A stretch of 9,222 bases of DNA from an uncultured Altererythrobacter sp. (GCA_937950385.1 CALFEA010000072.1:1-9222), one strand, 5' to 3'; positions 1-6,968 are shown, counted from the stretch's first letter. The notes: generated by a model from the letters alone, not told the origin. Numbers and translations are program-made.

Positions 1-1793
1 AGCTGGTCTTCTGGATTGTCAAACAGCCAGGCATGCTCGCCATCATCGCCGGAATTGGTACCTATCCAAGCAGCAAGCCTATCCGCCAAATCACCCGGTT
101 GAGGACGCTTTGCGCCCGACAGCAATTCTTTGAAATGCCTCAGTCGCCGCAGCTTTGGATCATTGGCATAGGTCGCATCAACCGCCGCTGAGATAGTCGC
201 CAATTCCTCTGGGCCATCGGCGGCCAAAAGCACGCCGAGCCAATCGCGCAGGAACGCTCGGTTCGCAGGGTTATCTGGCAAGGCCAGCGGATTAAAGCCC
301 GTTGGCTCGCCCGCGCTGATCCGGTCATAGCGCCCGCCAATCCCGCGCACGAACAGTTCCGCGCCGCGATCCTTGTCGAAGAGCACTGTGCGCGGCGCGA
401 ATTTCTGAGCCTGTGCCGCGAGGAAATTCATCACCACGGTTTTGCCCGAACCGCTGGGGCCGATGACCGAGAAATTGCCCAAATCGCCGTGATGGAAATT
501 GAAGAAGAACGGCGTGGCTGAGGTGGTCTCCAGCAGAGTGACCGCATCGCCCCAATGATTGCCGCTCGCCTGACCCAATGCAAATCCGTGCAGACTGCCA
601 AAGCTCGCCATATTGGCAGACGATATCAGCGCGCGGCGCACCACATATTGCTCATTACCGGGGAATTGCGCCCAAAAGCTGGGTTCCAAATTGGTGTCTT
701 CGCGCACAGCAATCGCGCCGGTATCCGCCAATGCAGCGGAACACGCTGCTGCTGCCTCATCCAACCGCGCCAAATTCCTCTCGCGGATCATAACCGTCAA
801 ATGATGATCGCCAAATCCGACCGAGCCATTGCCCAGCGCATCACGCGCAGCCTGCATATCGGCCCGCTCTGCTGCGGCATCCTCGTCAACCGAACGCAGG
901 CGGCGCAGCGCCAGATCAATCCGCTCGCGCGCAGTGGTGCGTTCTGCCGGCGCATAGCTTTCGCAAACCGTCATTTCATATGGCAAGCGCAGCAGGCCAT
1001 CGAGCAGACCGGCAGAGGTTGCCTCTGGATAGTCTTTCAGCCCGAGGATCGAGGCAAAATCAGGCTCACCCGATCCGCGCAATTCCATCGCATCCAAGCC
1101 AAAACTGGCGCGGCGATAGGGCAGCATTTGGCCTATATCTGTGTCATCTGACGGACGCCGCACGGGCCGCATTTCGCCATTGTAAAGCGCGCTCAAAAAT
1201 TCGAGCATTTCGGAATTTACGCTCTCTGCGCCATCTGAACTGTAATCGGTCAGCACGGCTGCGCCATAAGCCGATAGCGAGGCAACCAGCCCCGTCACCG
1301 CAGATTGCAAAGTGCGCACATCGCGCGGATCAGCCTCAAGCTCTGCCTGGCCGGTGCGGTTCCAAAGGCGCGAGAACCGTTCGACCAGCCCCGCTTTGCC
1401 GCGCGCGGGACGCCGGATCAGCGTGATAAATTGATCATTGATAAACAGCGAGCCGCCCGCAAGCCGCTCTTTCCAGCGCGCATCAATATGTTGGCTAAGC
1501 GGGTCTTCGAAATCCGCGTCCAGCTCCACCTCAACACGGCGGCGGATCACATGGTGATACATGACAAAGCGGCTATCGAGGGTAGAGCGCAGCATCACCT
1601 CGCGGGTTGCTGCATGGGCGTTAAGAGCGTCGCTATCCTCTGTTTCGAACAGCAGGCCGGGCACTTGCACCGTGGTCATCACCGATCCATCGCGCAGCAG
1701 CACCATGCTTTCATCGATCAGGCGCGCATAGGGCAGCCGGTCGCCCGCAAGGGCTTCCTTTTCGCTCCAACTGGCGGCTCCTAACCATTTCAT
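1..1793 (-). CDS. virB4: VirB4 family type IV secretion ATPase (C-terminus cut off by window edge)
   Basis: This is the cytoplasmic ATPase at the inner-membrane base of a VirB type IV secretion system, which powers pilus assembly and substrate transfer. The frame is open from the ATG at 1793 to the left edge, 597 codons. The N-terminal half (about 1-400) fits the CagE/TrbE/VirB domain. The ATPase core begins near residue 435 with Walker A GPSGSGKT at 445-452, followed by the VirB4-typical LFDKDRG at 471-477 and GFNPL at 499-503. VirB4 proteins are usually about 780-820 residues, so Walker B and the arginine finger lie outside the window. The start is supported by a strong Shine-Dalgarno, AGGAGGG, overlapping the virB3 stop. 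The position after virB1-virB2-virB3 is the classical order. No frameshift or internal stop was seen. Family assignment is firm; whether the system exports DNA, proteins or both is not visible. Confidence 0.95.
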   Translation of the reverse strand, partial: MKWLGAASWSEKEALAGDRLPYARLIDESMVLLRDGSVMTTVQVPGLLFETEDSDALNAHAATREVMLRSTLDSRFVMYHHVIRRRVEVELDADFEDPLSQHIDARWKERLAGGSLFINDQFITLIRRPARGKAGLVERFSRLWNRTGQAELEADPRDVRTLQSAVTGLVASLSAYGAAVLTDYSSDGAESVNSEMLEFLSALYNGEMRPVRRPSDDTDIGQMLPYRRASFGLDAMELRGSGEPDFASILGLKDYPEATSAGLLDGLLRLPYEMTVCESYAPAERTTARERIDLALRRLRSVDEDAAAERADMQAARDALGNGSVGFGDHHLTVMIRERNLARLDEAAAACSAALADTGAIAVREDTNLEPSFWAQFPGNEQYVVRRALISSANMASFGSLHGFALGQASGNHWGDAVTLLETTSATPFFFNFHHGDLGNFSVIGPSGSGKTVVMNFLAAQAQKFAPRTVLFDKDRGAELFVRGIGGRYDRISAGEPTGFNPLALPDNPANRAFLRDWLGVLLAADGPEELATISAAVDATYANDPKLRRLRHFKELLSGAKRPQPGDLADRLAAWIGTNSGDDGEHAWLFDNPEDQ

Positions 1794-1803
1794 CGTATTG
1801 CCG

Positions 1804-1811
1804 CCCTCCTA
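1804..1811 (-). promoter_or_regulatory. Strong ribosome binding site of virB4 overlapping the virB3 stop
   Basis: Read on the minus strand, the virB3 stop TAG is the first part of TAGGAGGG, a full match to the Shine-Dalgarno core. It lies 11 bases before the virB4 ATG at 1793. This decides the virB4 start and suggests that translation of virB3 and virB4 is coupled. Confidence 0.75.
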
Positions 1812-2093
1812 AGGCGCGTAGCTATTGCAGCCCCAACGTTTAAAATTCTTCACCCGCGGGCAAGTCGATACTTTTGTAATCCAAAGATCAAACACGCGCG
1901 GCTCGCGCAAGGATACGAAATAGCCGATCGCATGGGTGATAAAGGGCACGGGGATGATCCACAGGCTCTTAAAAATCAGAAAGGCAATCGTCGTCACCAT
2001 CAGATTGATGATGAAGAAATTCATCGTCACCCCGGCGAACATTTGCGGGCGGGTGAGTGCGCGGTGCACGGGATGGCGGGTGAGCTGCGTCAC
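1809..2093 (-). CDS. virB3: VirB3 family type IV secretion inner-membrane protein
   Basis: VirB3 is a small inner-membrane component that works with VirB4 at the base of the VirB channel and pilus. The 94-residue product starts with a short basic segment (LTRHPVHRALTRP, residues 4-16), has two hydrophobic segments near 19-41 and 44-62, and ends in a polar tail with CPR (78-80) and the WGCNSYAP end (87-94). I chose the GTG at 2093, four bases after the virB2 stop. The frame stays open to an ATG at 2180, but that start would overlap virB2 by 83 bases and add a 29-residue tail unlike VirB3; family members are usually about 90-110 residues. The GTG start gives the expected length and the usual LTR-P start. 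Two cysteines (78, 89) in the tail are worth noting but of unknown role. Confidence 0.88.
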   Translation of the reverse strand: MTQLTRHPVHRALTRPQMFAGVTMNFFIINLMVTTIAFLIFKSLWIIPVPFITHAIGYFVSLREPRVFDLWITKVSTCPRVKNFKRWGCNSYAP

Positions 2094-2097
2094 GGGT

Positions 2098-2406
2098 TTA
2101 GCCTGCTGCCCCTTGGATCCCTGCGACAATGGCGCTGGCGCCAAACAGGATGAACACCCCAATGATAACGGTCGCACCAAAGCGCCAATTCATCCGGCCT
2201 GTCAGCATCATAAAGCCAATTGCTGCGACCGCCATAACTGCCACTGTGGTTGCAATTGTGCCAAGCAAAGTGCCCTGCAACCAGCCAAGCGCATTGACGA
2301 CAGGGCCAGAGCCCGCCGGATCAGCGGCCTGTGCCAAAGCAGCCGTTGGTGCAGCAAGCATAAATGCCATCAGGCTTTGGGCAGTAAGACGCAGTTTTGA
2401 TCGCAT
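2098..2406 (-). CDS. virB2: VirB2/TrbC family type IV secretion pilin precursor
   Basis: This is the major pilin of the conjugative or secretion pilus. The 102-residue precursor has a basic N-terminus (MRSKLR), a hydrophobic stretch and a signal peptidase I site after A-L-A at 23-25, giving a mature protein of about 77 residues. The mature part has the hairpin of VirB2 pilins: hydrophobic segment about 45-68, a short basic loop GRMNWR at 70-75, and a second segment about 76-97, ending in small residues (GAAG). The start ATG at 2406 has GAGGA about 9 bases upstream. The gene follows virB1 after 26 bases and precedes virB3 by 4 bases. Pilins of this family are poorly conserved in sequence, so the call rests on size, topology and position. 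Confidence 0.9.
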   Translation of the reverse strand: MRSKLRLTAQSLMAFMLAAPTAALAQAADPAGSGPVVNALGWLQGTLLGTIATTVAVMAVAAIGFMMLTGRMNWRFGATVIIGVFILFGASAIVAGIQGAAG

Positions 2407-2432
2407 GTATTCAAGTCCTCAAATCGTTGAAT

Positions 2433-3128
2433 TCAATTGCTTGGTGCCGGAGCGGCGGGAGCAGGAACGGGCCGAACAGTCTGAACCCGCGAATGGTTTG
2501 ACAGCCGCCCCATGATCGCCGCAACATATTTCTGAGTTTCACGAATGCGCGGGATCCCGCCCGCTTTTATCACACGCCCCGGACCCGCATTATAGGCGGC
2601 CAGCGCCTTCTCCAGATCACCGTCAAACCGGTCGAGCTGCTGGCGCAAATAGCGCGCGCCCCCTTCCAGATTTTGCATTGGATCATCAGGATTGACGCCA
2701 AGTTCGCGCGCAGTGGCTGGCATAAGCTGGGCAAGTCCGCGCGCTCCAACTGGCGAACGAGCGCCCGCCCGCCAGCGGCTTTCTTGCCAGACAAGCGCCT
2801 CGATCAGGCTAGGGCTAAGATCAAAGCGTGCGGCGAGTTCATGCACTTTGGCGGCATATTGCAGCGGGATGCCTCGTGAGTGCTCCTGCGGGATCGCAAT
2901 CGCTTCGCTAGGAATATTGGAGGTATCGGCATAAGGCGCAGACAGAGCGGTTACTTCTGACCGGGCCGCATTTTTAGGCAAACTGCGCGACTGGTCGCCA
3001 GCGATCCACACCGCAGCCCCATCATCGCCAATTTCCAGCACATCAGCGGCCGCAGGACTGCCTGCAGCTGCAATAAATGCCGCTGTAACAATAGCGTAAA
3101 CCCGCAAATGAATCGCTTTTTCCTCCAT
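2433..3128 (-). CDS. virB1: VirB1-type lytic transglycosylase (SLT domain)
   Basis: This periplasmic enzyme cleaves peptidoglycan between MurNAc and GlcNAc to make room for the secretion channel. The 231-residue frame has a hydrophobic export segment (about 10-23) with likely cleavage after AAA at 26-28, a low-complexity linker, and an SLT domain at about 90-205. The SLT motifs are in order: QESRW with catalytic Glu116, GLAQLMPATA (131-140), NLEGGARYL (153-161), AAYNAGPGRV (177-186) and ETQKYV (197-202). The tail is Pro/Ala-rich, as in several VirB1 proteins. It is the first gene of the virB operon. The start is uncertain: the ATG at 3128 has no clear upstream Shine-Dalgarno, while GGAGGA begins inside that ATG and could serve a TTG at 3107, which would remove seven residues (MEEKAIH) and leave a more normal signal peptide. 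The mature enzyme is the same either way. Confidence 0.9.
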   Translation of the reverse strand: MEEKAIHLRVYAIVTAAFIAAAGSPAAADVLEIGDDGAAVWIAGDQSRSLPKNAARSEVTALSAPYADTSNIPSEAIAIPQEHSRGIPLQYAAKVHELAARFDLSPSLIEALVWQESRWRAGARSPVGARGLAQLMPATARELGVNPDDPMQNLEGGARYLRQQLDRFDGDLEKALAAYNAGPGRVIKAGGIPRIRETQKYVAAIMGRLSNHSRVQTVRPVPAPAAPAPSN

Positions 3129-3243
3129 TACTCTGATGTGTTTACCCTAATTTTCCGCCTTGTGGCAGAAATCATGCGTTCAAGGGTAAGACTGAGCGAT
3201 TAAGCGTTAGGGTAAACGGATGAGCTGCAAGGTGAACGGGGCT
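3129..3243 (-). promoter_or_regulatory. Non-coding upstream region of the virB operon
   Basis: This 115-base stretch separates virB1 from the end of the aldo/keto reductase gene on the same strand. Because virB1 is the first T4SS gene and the upstream operon is functionally unrelated, a promoter is expected here. I did not find a convincing -35/-10 pair on the minus strand. What stands out is a perfect 11-base inverted repeat (3140-3150 and 3207-3217), described separately. Confidence 0.45.
3140..3217. repeat. Perfect 11-base inverted repeat plus a third partial copy upstream of virB1
   Basis: GTTTACCCTAA at 3140-3150 is the exact reverse complement of TTAGGGTAAAC at 3207-3217, with 56 bases between them. 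The heptamer AGGGTAA from the core occurs a third time at 3183-3189 on the plus strand, in the same direction as the right arm and 26 bases from it. The arms are too far apart for an ordinary terminator hairpin. Repeated sites in an operon leader suggest binding by a regulator, possibly with looping. The binding protein is unknown. Confidence 0.6.
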
Positions 3244-4269
3244 TTATTTCCCCTTTACAGTAACTTGGTCCATCGCAGGGCTAGGCATACCCATGCCGGT
3301 TGGCCACTTTGGCAGATAGGGCGCTTCTAGAGCCGCGACCTCTTCCACCGTCAGCGCAATATCCATAGCCGCCACTGCATCTGCAATATGGTGCGGTTTG
3401 GTCGCCCCTATGATCGGAGCCGTCACAGCGGATTTGCTATAATGCCAAGCCAGTGCCACGCTCGCCCGGGCGACCCCGCGTGCCTCTGCAACCACGCCAA
3501 CCGCATCGATGACAGCGCGGTCGGCAGCGTCGCCATCCTTATACAGCATTTTGCCAACACCATCGGTTTGGCTGCGCACGGTTTCTTCGTCAATTGCGCG
3601 GGTCAAGCGGCCGCGTGCCAGCGGGCTCCACGGGATCACACCGACCCCTTCGGCCTCGCACAGTGGCAACATTTCGCGCTCTTCTTCGCGATAAAGGAGA
3701 TTGAGCTGGTTCTGCATCGCAATAAACCGCGTCCAGCCATTAGCGCGCGCGGTTTCCTGAGCCTTGGCAAATTGCCATGCGAACATTGATGATGCGCCAA
3801 TATACCGCGCTTTGCCCGATTTCACGATATCGTGCAGCGCCTCCATCGTTTCCTCAATGGGGGTTTCATCATCCCAGCGGTGGATTTGGAACAGGTCGAC
3901 ATAATCCATGCCCAGCCGCGCCAGACTGTCATCAACGGCTTGCATCAAGCTTTTGCGCGATAGGCCGCCGGTATTGGGAGCATTGCGCCAAGGGATATAC
4001 GCCTTCGTCGCGACCACAATCTCATCTCGGCTTGCCATTTCGCGCAGCAATTTGCCTGTAATTTCTTCAGATGTGCCGCCTGAATAGCCGTTTGCTGTAT
4101 CAAAGAAGTTGATACCCGCTTCCAATGCGCCGCGAAAAAAGGGCCTGCTTGCCTCTTCATCAAGCAGCCAGTCACCGTGCCAGCCTTTGGATGTGTCGCC
4201 ATAACTCATGCAGCCAAGGCAGAGCCGCGAGACTGAAAGGCCAGAATTGCCAAGGCGGGTAAACTGCAT
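3244..4269 (-). CDS. Aldo/keto reductase, YajO-like
   Basis: A cytoplasmic NADPH-dependent oxidoreductase with a TIM-barrel fold. The 341-residue product carries the aldo/keto reductase tetrad: Asp57 (NFFDTAN), Tyr62, Lys89 (ATK) and His130 (QIHRWD). Further family motifs are GASSM (158-162), the YREEEREMLPLC stretch (193-204), the cofactor segment VIPWSPLARGRLTR (211-224) and IIGATKP near the C-terminus. From memory the pattern strongly resembles Escherichia coli YajO (about 324 residues), including the REEEREMLPLC segment. That is a resemblance, not an alignment result, and substrates of this subgroup are not well defined. The ATG at 4269 is preceded by TAGGA, which overlaps the stop of the upstream SDR gene 9 bases away, so it is the last gene of the operon with the regulator, acyl-CoA dehydrogenase and SDR. 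It may reduce or oxidise a carbonyl in the same pathway (inference). Confidence 0.93.
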   Translation of the reverse strand: MQFTRLGNSGLSVSRLCLGCMSYGDTSKGWHGDWLLDEEASRPFFRGALEAGINFFDTANGYSGGTSEEITGKLLREMASRDEIVVATKAYIPWRNAPNTGGLSRKSLMQAVDDSLARLGMDYVDLFQIHRWDDETPIEETMEALHDIVKSGKARYIGASSMFAWQFAKAQETARANGWTRFIAMQNQLNLLYREEEREMLPLCEAEGVGVIPWSPLARGRLTRAIDEETVRSQTDGVGKMLYKDGDAADRAVIDAVGVVAEARGVARASVALAWHYSKSAVTAPIIGATKPHHIADAVAAMDIALTVEEVAALEAPYLPKWPTGMGMPSPAMDQVTVKGK

Positions 4270-4278
4270 GATTATTTC

Positions 4279-5037
4279 CTACGAAAGAGTCAGTCCGCCA
4301 TCCGCGATCACCGTCTGCCCCGTGACATAAGCGGACAGCGGCGAGGCGAGGAACAATGCCACACCCGCCATATCCTCCGGAGTGCCCATTCGGCGCATGG
4401 GGATGGATTTGATCGAGGCCTCGCGCCTTTCATCATTGTCTGTCGTCACCGCCGTCAGCTTGGTCGGAACAAGGCCGGGCGCGATACCGTTCACGCGGAT
4501 CTGATCACGCGCCCATGCCTCGCCCAAAGTCTTCACGAGGCTGGCGGCCCCTGCTTTTGACGCGGCATAGGCCGGCGTGCCGAGCGTGGATTTGAACGCT
4601 GCGACAGAGCTTACGACGATGATCGTGCCTTGGCGCTCCCTCAGCCCATCATGGAAAGCACGTGCGCAATCCATCACCGAATTGAGGTTCACTTGAACAA
4701 CATCATCCCACCCTTCTTGCGCAAATTCCGCGCGGCCATAACGCACTGTGCCTTGGGACAAGACAAGCGTATCCACGCCGCCCAAATCCGCTGCCAAAGC
4801 GTCCGCCGATTTGCGGTCCATCACATCGAGATGGTGATAGGTGAGGCCGGACAAATCGCTGCCCTCTTGCGGTGTATATTCGCTTGCCGAGGCCCGCGTT
4901 CCGGTGACATGCACCAGCGCACCGCGCTCTGTGAACGCATGGGCAATGCCATTGCCAATCCCGCTCGACCCGCCAATGATCAGAGCGGTTTTTCCTGTGA
5001 AATCAAGGAGGTCAGCCAAGGCTTTCTCAGATCGCAC
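4279..5037 (-). CDS. Short-chain dehydrogenase/reductase (classical SDR, FabG-like)
   Basis: A cytoplasmic NAD(P)-dependent oxidoreductase with a Rossmann fold. The 252-residue product has the cofactor loop GGSSGIG (22-28), Asn117 of the catalytic tetrad (VNLNS), Ser144 (VVSSVAA), Tyr157 and Lys161 (YAASK), then RVNGIAPG (181-188) and the C-terminal end YVTGQTVIADGG. The usual NNAG motif after beta-4 is replaced by SQGT (94-97). Arg48 after beta-2 hints at NADP preference (inference). I kept the GTG start at 5037, which has AAGGA 11 bases upstream, inside the end of the acyl-CoA dehydrogenase gene, giving an 11-base overlap. A TTG at 5019 (starting MADLLDFTGK) is an alternative 7 bases after that gene's stop. 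In this operon it could oxidise a 3-hydroxyacyl-CoA or similar alcohol, but no substrate can be named. Confidence 0.92.
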   Translation of the reverse strand: MRSEKALADLLDFTGKTALIIGGSSGIGNGIAHAFTERGALVHVTGTRASASEYTPQEGSDLSGLTYHHLDVMDRKSADALAADLGGVDTLVLSQGTVRYGRAEFAQEGWDDVVQVNLNSVMDCARAFHDGLRERQGTIIVVSSVAAFKSTLGTPAYAASKAGAASLVKTLGEAWARDQIRVNGIAPGLVPTKLTAVTTDNDERREASIKSIPMRRMGTPEDMAGVALFLASPLSAYVTGQTVIADGGLTLS

Positions 5038-6181
5038 GGGAAATCACTTCCTTCATAATTTCAGATGTGCCGCCATAAATCCGCTGCACCCGCGCATCAC
5101 GCCACAGCCGCGCAATCGCATATTCATTCATATAGCCTGCGCCGCCATGCAGTTGTAGCGCCGCATCGACGCATTCCCACTGCATTTCAGTGTGCCACAG
5201 CTTGGCTGCGCTGGCCTCATCGGTGGTTAGCTCTCCGCGCAAATGGCGCGCAATTGCCCAATCCAAATGGGCCCAGCCGACCTGCAATTTCGCTTGCAGA
5301 TCAGCGAGGGTAAATTTGGTGTTTTGGAACTCAAACACCGTGCTGCCAAAAGCCTTGCGATCCTTGGTGAAATTGACTGCCTCATCAAACGCACGCTGCG
5401 CGCCGCCCATGGCCGATACGGCAATGGACAGACGTTCTTGCGGAAGCTCCTCCATAAGATGGATAAAGCCGCGCCCTTCCCCGCCCAATATGCTGGTTTT
5501 GGGCACGCGCACATCTTCAAAGAATAGCTCAGATGTGTCAGCGGCGTGCTGGCCGATTTTATCGAGGTTGCGGCCCTTGGCAAATCCGGGCGTTTCCGCA
5601 TCAACCAAAATCAGCGATGTGCCTTTTGCACCGGCGCCTGGATCGGTCTTGGCGACGACGATCACTACATCTGCATTTTGGCCATTGGTGATGTAGGTTT
5701 TTGAACCATTGATGACGAGGTGATTGCCATCCGCTGCCGCGGTTGTGCGGATGCCCTGCAAATCGCTGCCCGTGCCTGGTTCCGTCATCGCAATCGCGGC
5801 GATCACATCGCCAGAGATCATACCGGGGAGATATTTCGCTTTTTGCTCATCGCTGCCAAGCCGCTCAAAATAATTGACGGTGATATCGTTTTGCAGCGTG
5901 AAGCCAGCCGATGATCCGATATAGCCTAGCTCTTCCGCCAGAACGCAGTTGAAGCCGAAATCAAGGCCCAATCCGCCGTTTTCTTCGCTGACAGTAGGGC
6001 AGAGCATGCCCGCCTCGCCCAGCGCTTTCCATGCCGCGCGCGGCGTGATGCCTTTTTCCTCATGCTCGTCCAAATGCGGCACCATATGCTCGGCAAACAC
6101 CTTACGAACCGTGTCGCGAAATGCCTCGTGATCGTCATTATAGGCCGTGCGGCTCGATGTGTTCAGCGCAGTAATTGCCAT
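5027..6181 (-). CDS. Acyl-CoA dehydrogenase, long-chain (LCAD-like) type
   Basis: An FAD enzyme that makes the alpha,beta double bond in acyl-CoA and passes electrons to ETF. Of 384 residues, the N-terminal helical domain covers about 12-128; the FAD/substrate signature MTEPGTGSDLQG is at 132-143 and the ITNGQNAD segment at 164-171. The C-terminal domain has RKAFG (275-279), QLHGGAGYM (343-351) and RIYGGTSEIMKEVISR (367-382). In short- and medium-chain enzymes the catalytic Glu precedes GT in that last motif; here it is Gly370. The base is instead expected at Glu249 in ELPQERL, as in mammalian LCAD, whose sequence around this point and at YGGTxEIMKE is very similar from memory. The ATG at 6181 has GAGGA overlapping the regulator's TAG stop; a TTG one codon earlier is less likely. 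It is the first enzyme gene of the operon. The actual acyl substrate is unknown. Confidence 0.95.
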   Translation of the reverse strand: MAITALNTSSRTAYNDDHEAFRDTVRKVFAEHMVPHLDEHEEKGITPRAAWKALGEAGMLCPTVSEENGGLGLDFGFNCVLAEELGYIGSSAGFTLQNDITVNYFERLGSDEQKAKYLPGMISGDVIAAIAMTEPGTGSDLQGIRTTAAADGNHLVINGSKTYITNGQNADVVIVVAKTDPGAGAKGTSLILVDAETPGFAKGRNLDKIGQHAADTSELFFEDVRVPKTSILGGEGRGFIHLMEELPQERLSIAVSAMGGAQRAFDEAVNFTKDRKAFGSTVFEFQNTKFTLADLQAKLQVGWAHLDWAIARHLRGELTTDEASAAKLWHTEMQWECVDAALQLHGGAGYMNEYAIARLWRDARVQRIYGGTSEIMKEVISRAI

Positions 6182-6194
6182 CAAATTTCCTCTA
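6182..6194 (-). promoter_or_regulatory. Ribosome binding site of the acyl-CoA dehydrogenase overlapping the regulator stop
   Basis: On the minus strand the regulator ends in TAG and continues AGGAAATTTG before the ATG at 6181, so the AGAGGA site includes bases of the stop codon. It fixes the start at 6181 and points to coupled translation of regulator and enzyme. Confidence 0.6.
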
Positions 6195-6968
6195 ATCTTT
6201 CAATATTTCGCGCAAGGTTCCATCATAGTCCCAGCGCTTATTCGCATTAATCAGGTGCAGCCGCCAATGACCGGCTGCCGCATCGCCATCACCGCTTTCG
6301 ATCAAATCAATCAGATTGCGGAAGCTTTTGACGACTTTCTTCTTTTCATGGCTCGTGGTTTCCTGGTGCAGAGCCACGATTTGAAGCACCACTTGTCCCA
6401 TCAAACCCTGCAACATTTGGATCACCAAATGCAGCGTTTCATTCCCGCCGAGCTCCACCAGCAGCCGGTGCGCCTCGTTAAAAGCGCTGAAAAATTCCTG
6501 CGTGCTTTTGCTTTCGCTTAATCCATCAATCCGGTCGATTTCTGCGCGCAATTGTTCAAGCTTGGCCTTATTGGCCTCCCGCGCCAAATTGCGAACGGCA
6601 AACAGTTCAATTGCTAAGCGCGCCTCAAATAGGTCTGGCACGCTGACATTATTGGCTTGCAAAACGAAGCTGGCATAGCGCGCCACACTGCTGACTTGGG
6701 GCCGGCTGACGCGCGCGCCCGTGCGTGATCCGCGCGAGACAGAGATAAGGCGCTCCGTTTCCAAAATGCGGAAAGCCTCGCGCAAGGTGGGCCGCGAAAT
6801 ACCAAACTGCTCCATCAGCTGACCCTCGGAAGGCAAAGAGTCGCCTTCCTCCAGATCGCCATCAATAATGCGCACACGAATGCGGTCGGCGACCAATTCT
6901 GCCGTCTTGGGAATACGCTCAGGCTCTTGCCCGCCCAGCGCCATCAACCCAGAGTTTTGTTCGTTCAC
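6192..6968 (-). CDS. GntR-family transcriptional regulator, FadR (FCD) subfamily
   Basis: A DNA-binding regulator, likely responding to an acyl-CoA or organic acid. The 258-residue product has a winged helix-turn-helix at about 20-88, with the GntR signature LPSEGQLMEQFGISRPTLREAFRIL (positions 45-69) and the wing up to GARV. An all-helical FCD ligand-binding domain follows (about 110-245), including LFEARLAIE (113-121), FNEAHRLL (163-170, His167) and HWRLHL (234-239, His234 and His238); His residues of this kind bind a metal in many FCD proteins. The start is a GTG at 6968 with AAGG a few bases upstream; an in-frame ATG at 6944 would remove eight residues. It is the first gene of the operon with three oxidoreductases and is divergent from metG. 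A palindrome at 7041-7055 overlapping a likely -35 suggests autoregulation, so the inferred role is control of this operon. Confidence 0.93.
   Translation of the reverse strand: MNEQNSGLMALGGQEPERIPKTAELVADRIRVRIIDGDLEEGDSLPSEGQLMEQFGISRPTLREAFRILETERLISVSRGSRTGARVSRPQVSSVARYASFVLQANNVSVPDLFEARLAIELFAVRNLAREANKAKLEQLRAEIDRIDGLSESKSTQEFFSAFNEAHRLLVELGGNETLHLVIQMLQGLMGQVVLQIVALHQETTSHEKKKVVKSFRNLIDLIESGDGDAAAGHWRLHLINANKRWDYDGTLREILKD

Noticed and set aside
555..1151. 198-codon open frame on the plus strand inside virB4
   Set aside because: It lies wholly antisense to virB4, shows no recognisable motif and starts without a ribosome binding site; it is a shadow of the coding frame.
2094..2180. 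N-terminally extended VirB3 starting at 2180
   Set aside because: It would overlap virB2 by 83 bases and add 29 residues not seen at the front of VirB3 proteins; the GTG at 2093 fits family length and spacing.
1936..2400. 154-codon open frame on the plus strand across virB2 and virB3
   Set aside because: The minus strand carries clear VirB2 and VirB3 proteins here; the plus product is Cys/His/Gln-rich low-complexity sequence typical of antisense translation.
3129..3243. Transfer origin (oriT) upstream of the virB genes
   Set aside because: There is an inverted repeat, but no nick-site motif that I recognise and no relaxase gene in view.
3238..3253. GGGG / CCCC stem with an 8-base loop at the end of the aldo/keto reductase gene, as an intrinsic terminator
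   Set aside because: The stem is only four pairs, contains the stop codon in its loop and is not followed by a T-run on the minus strand.
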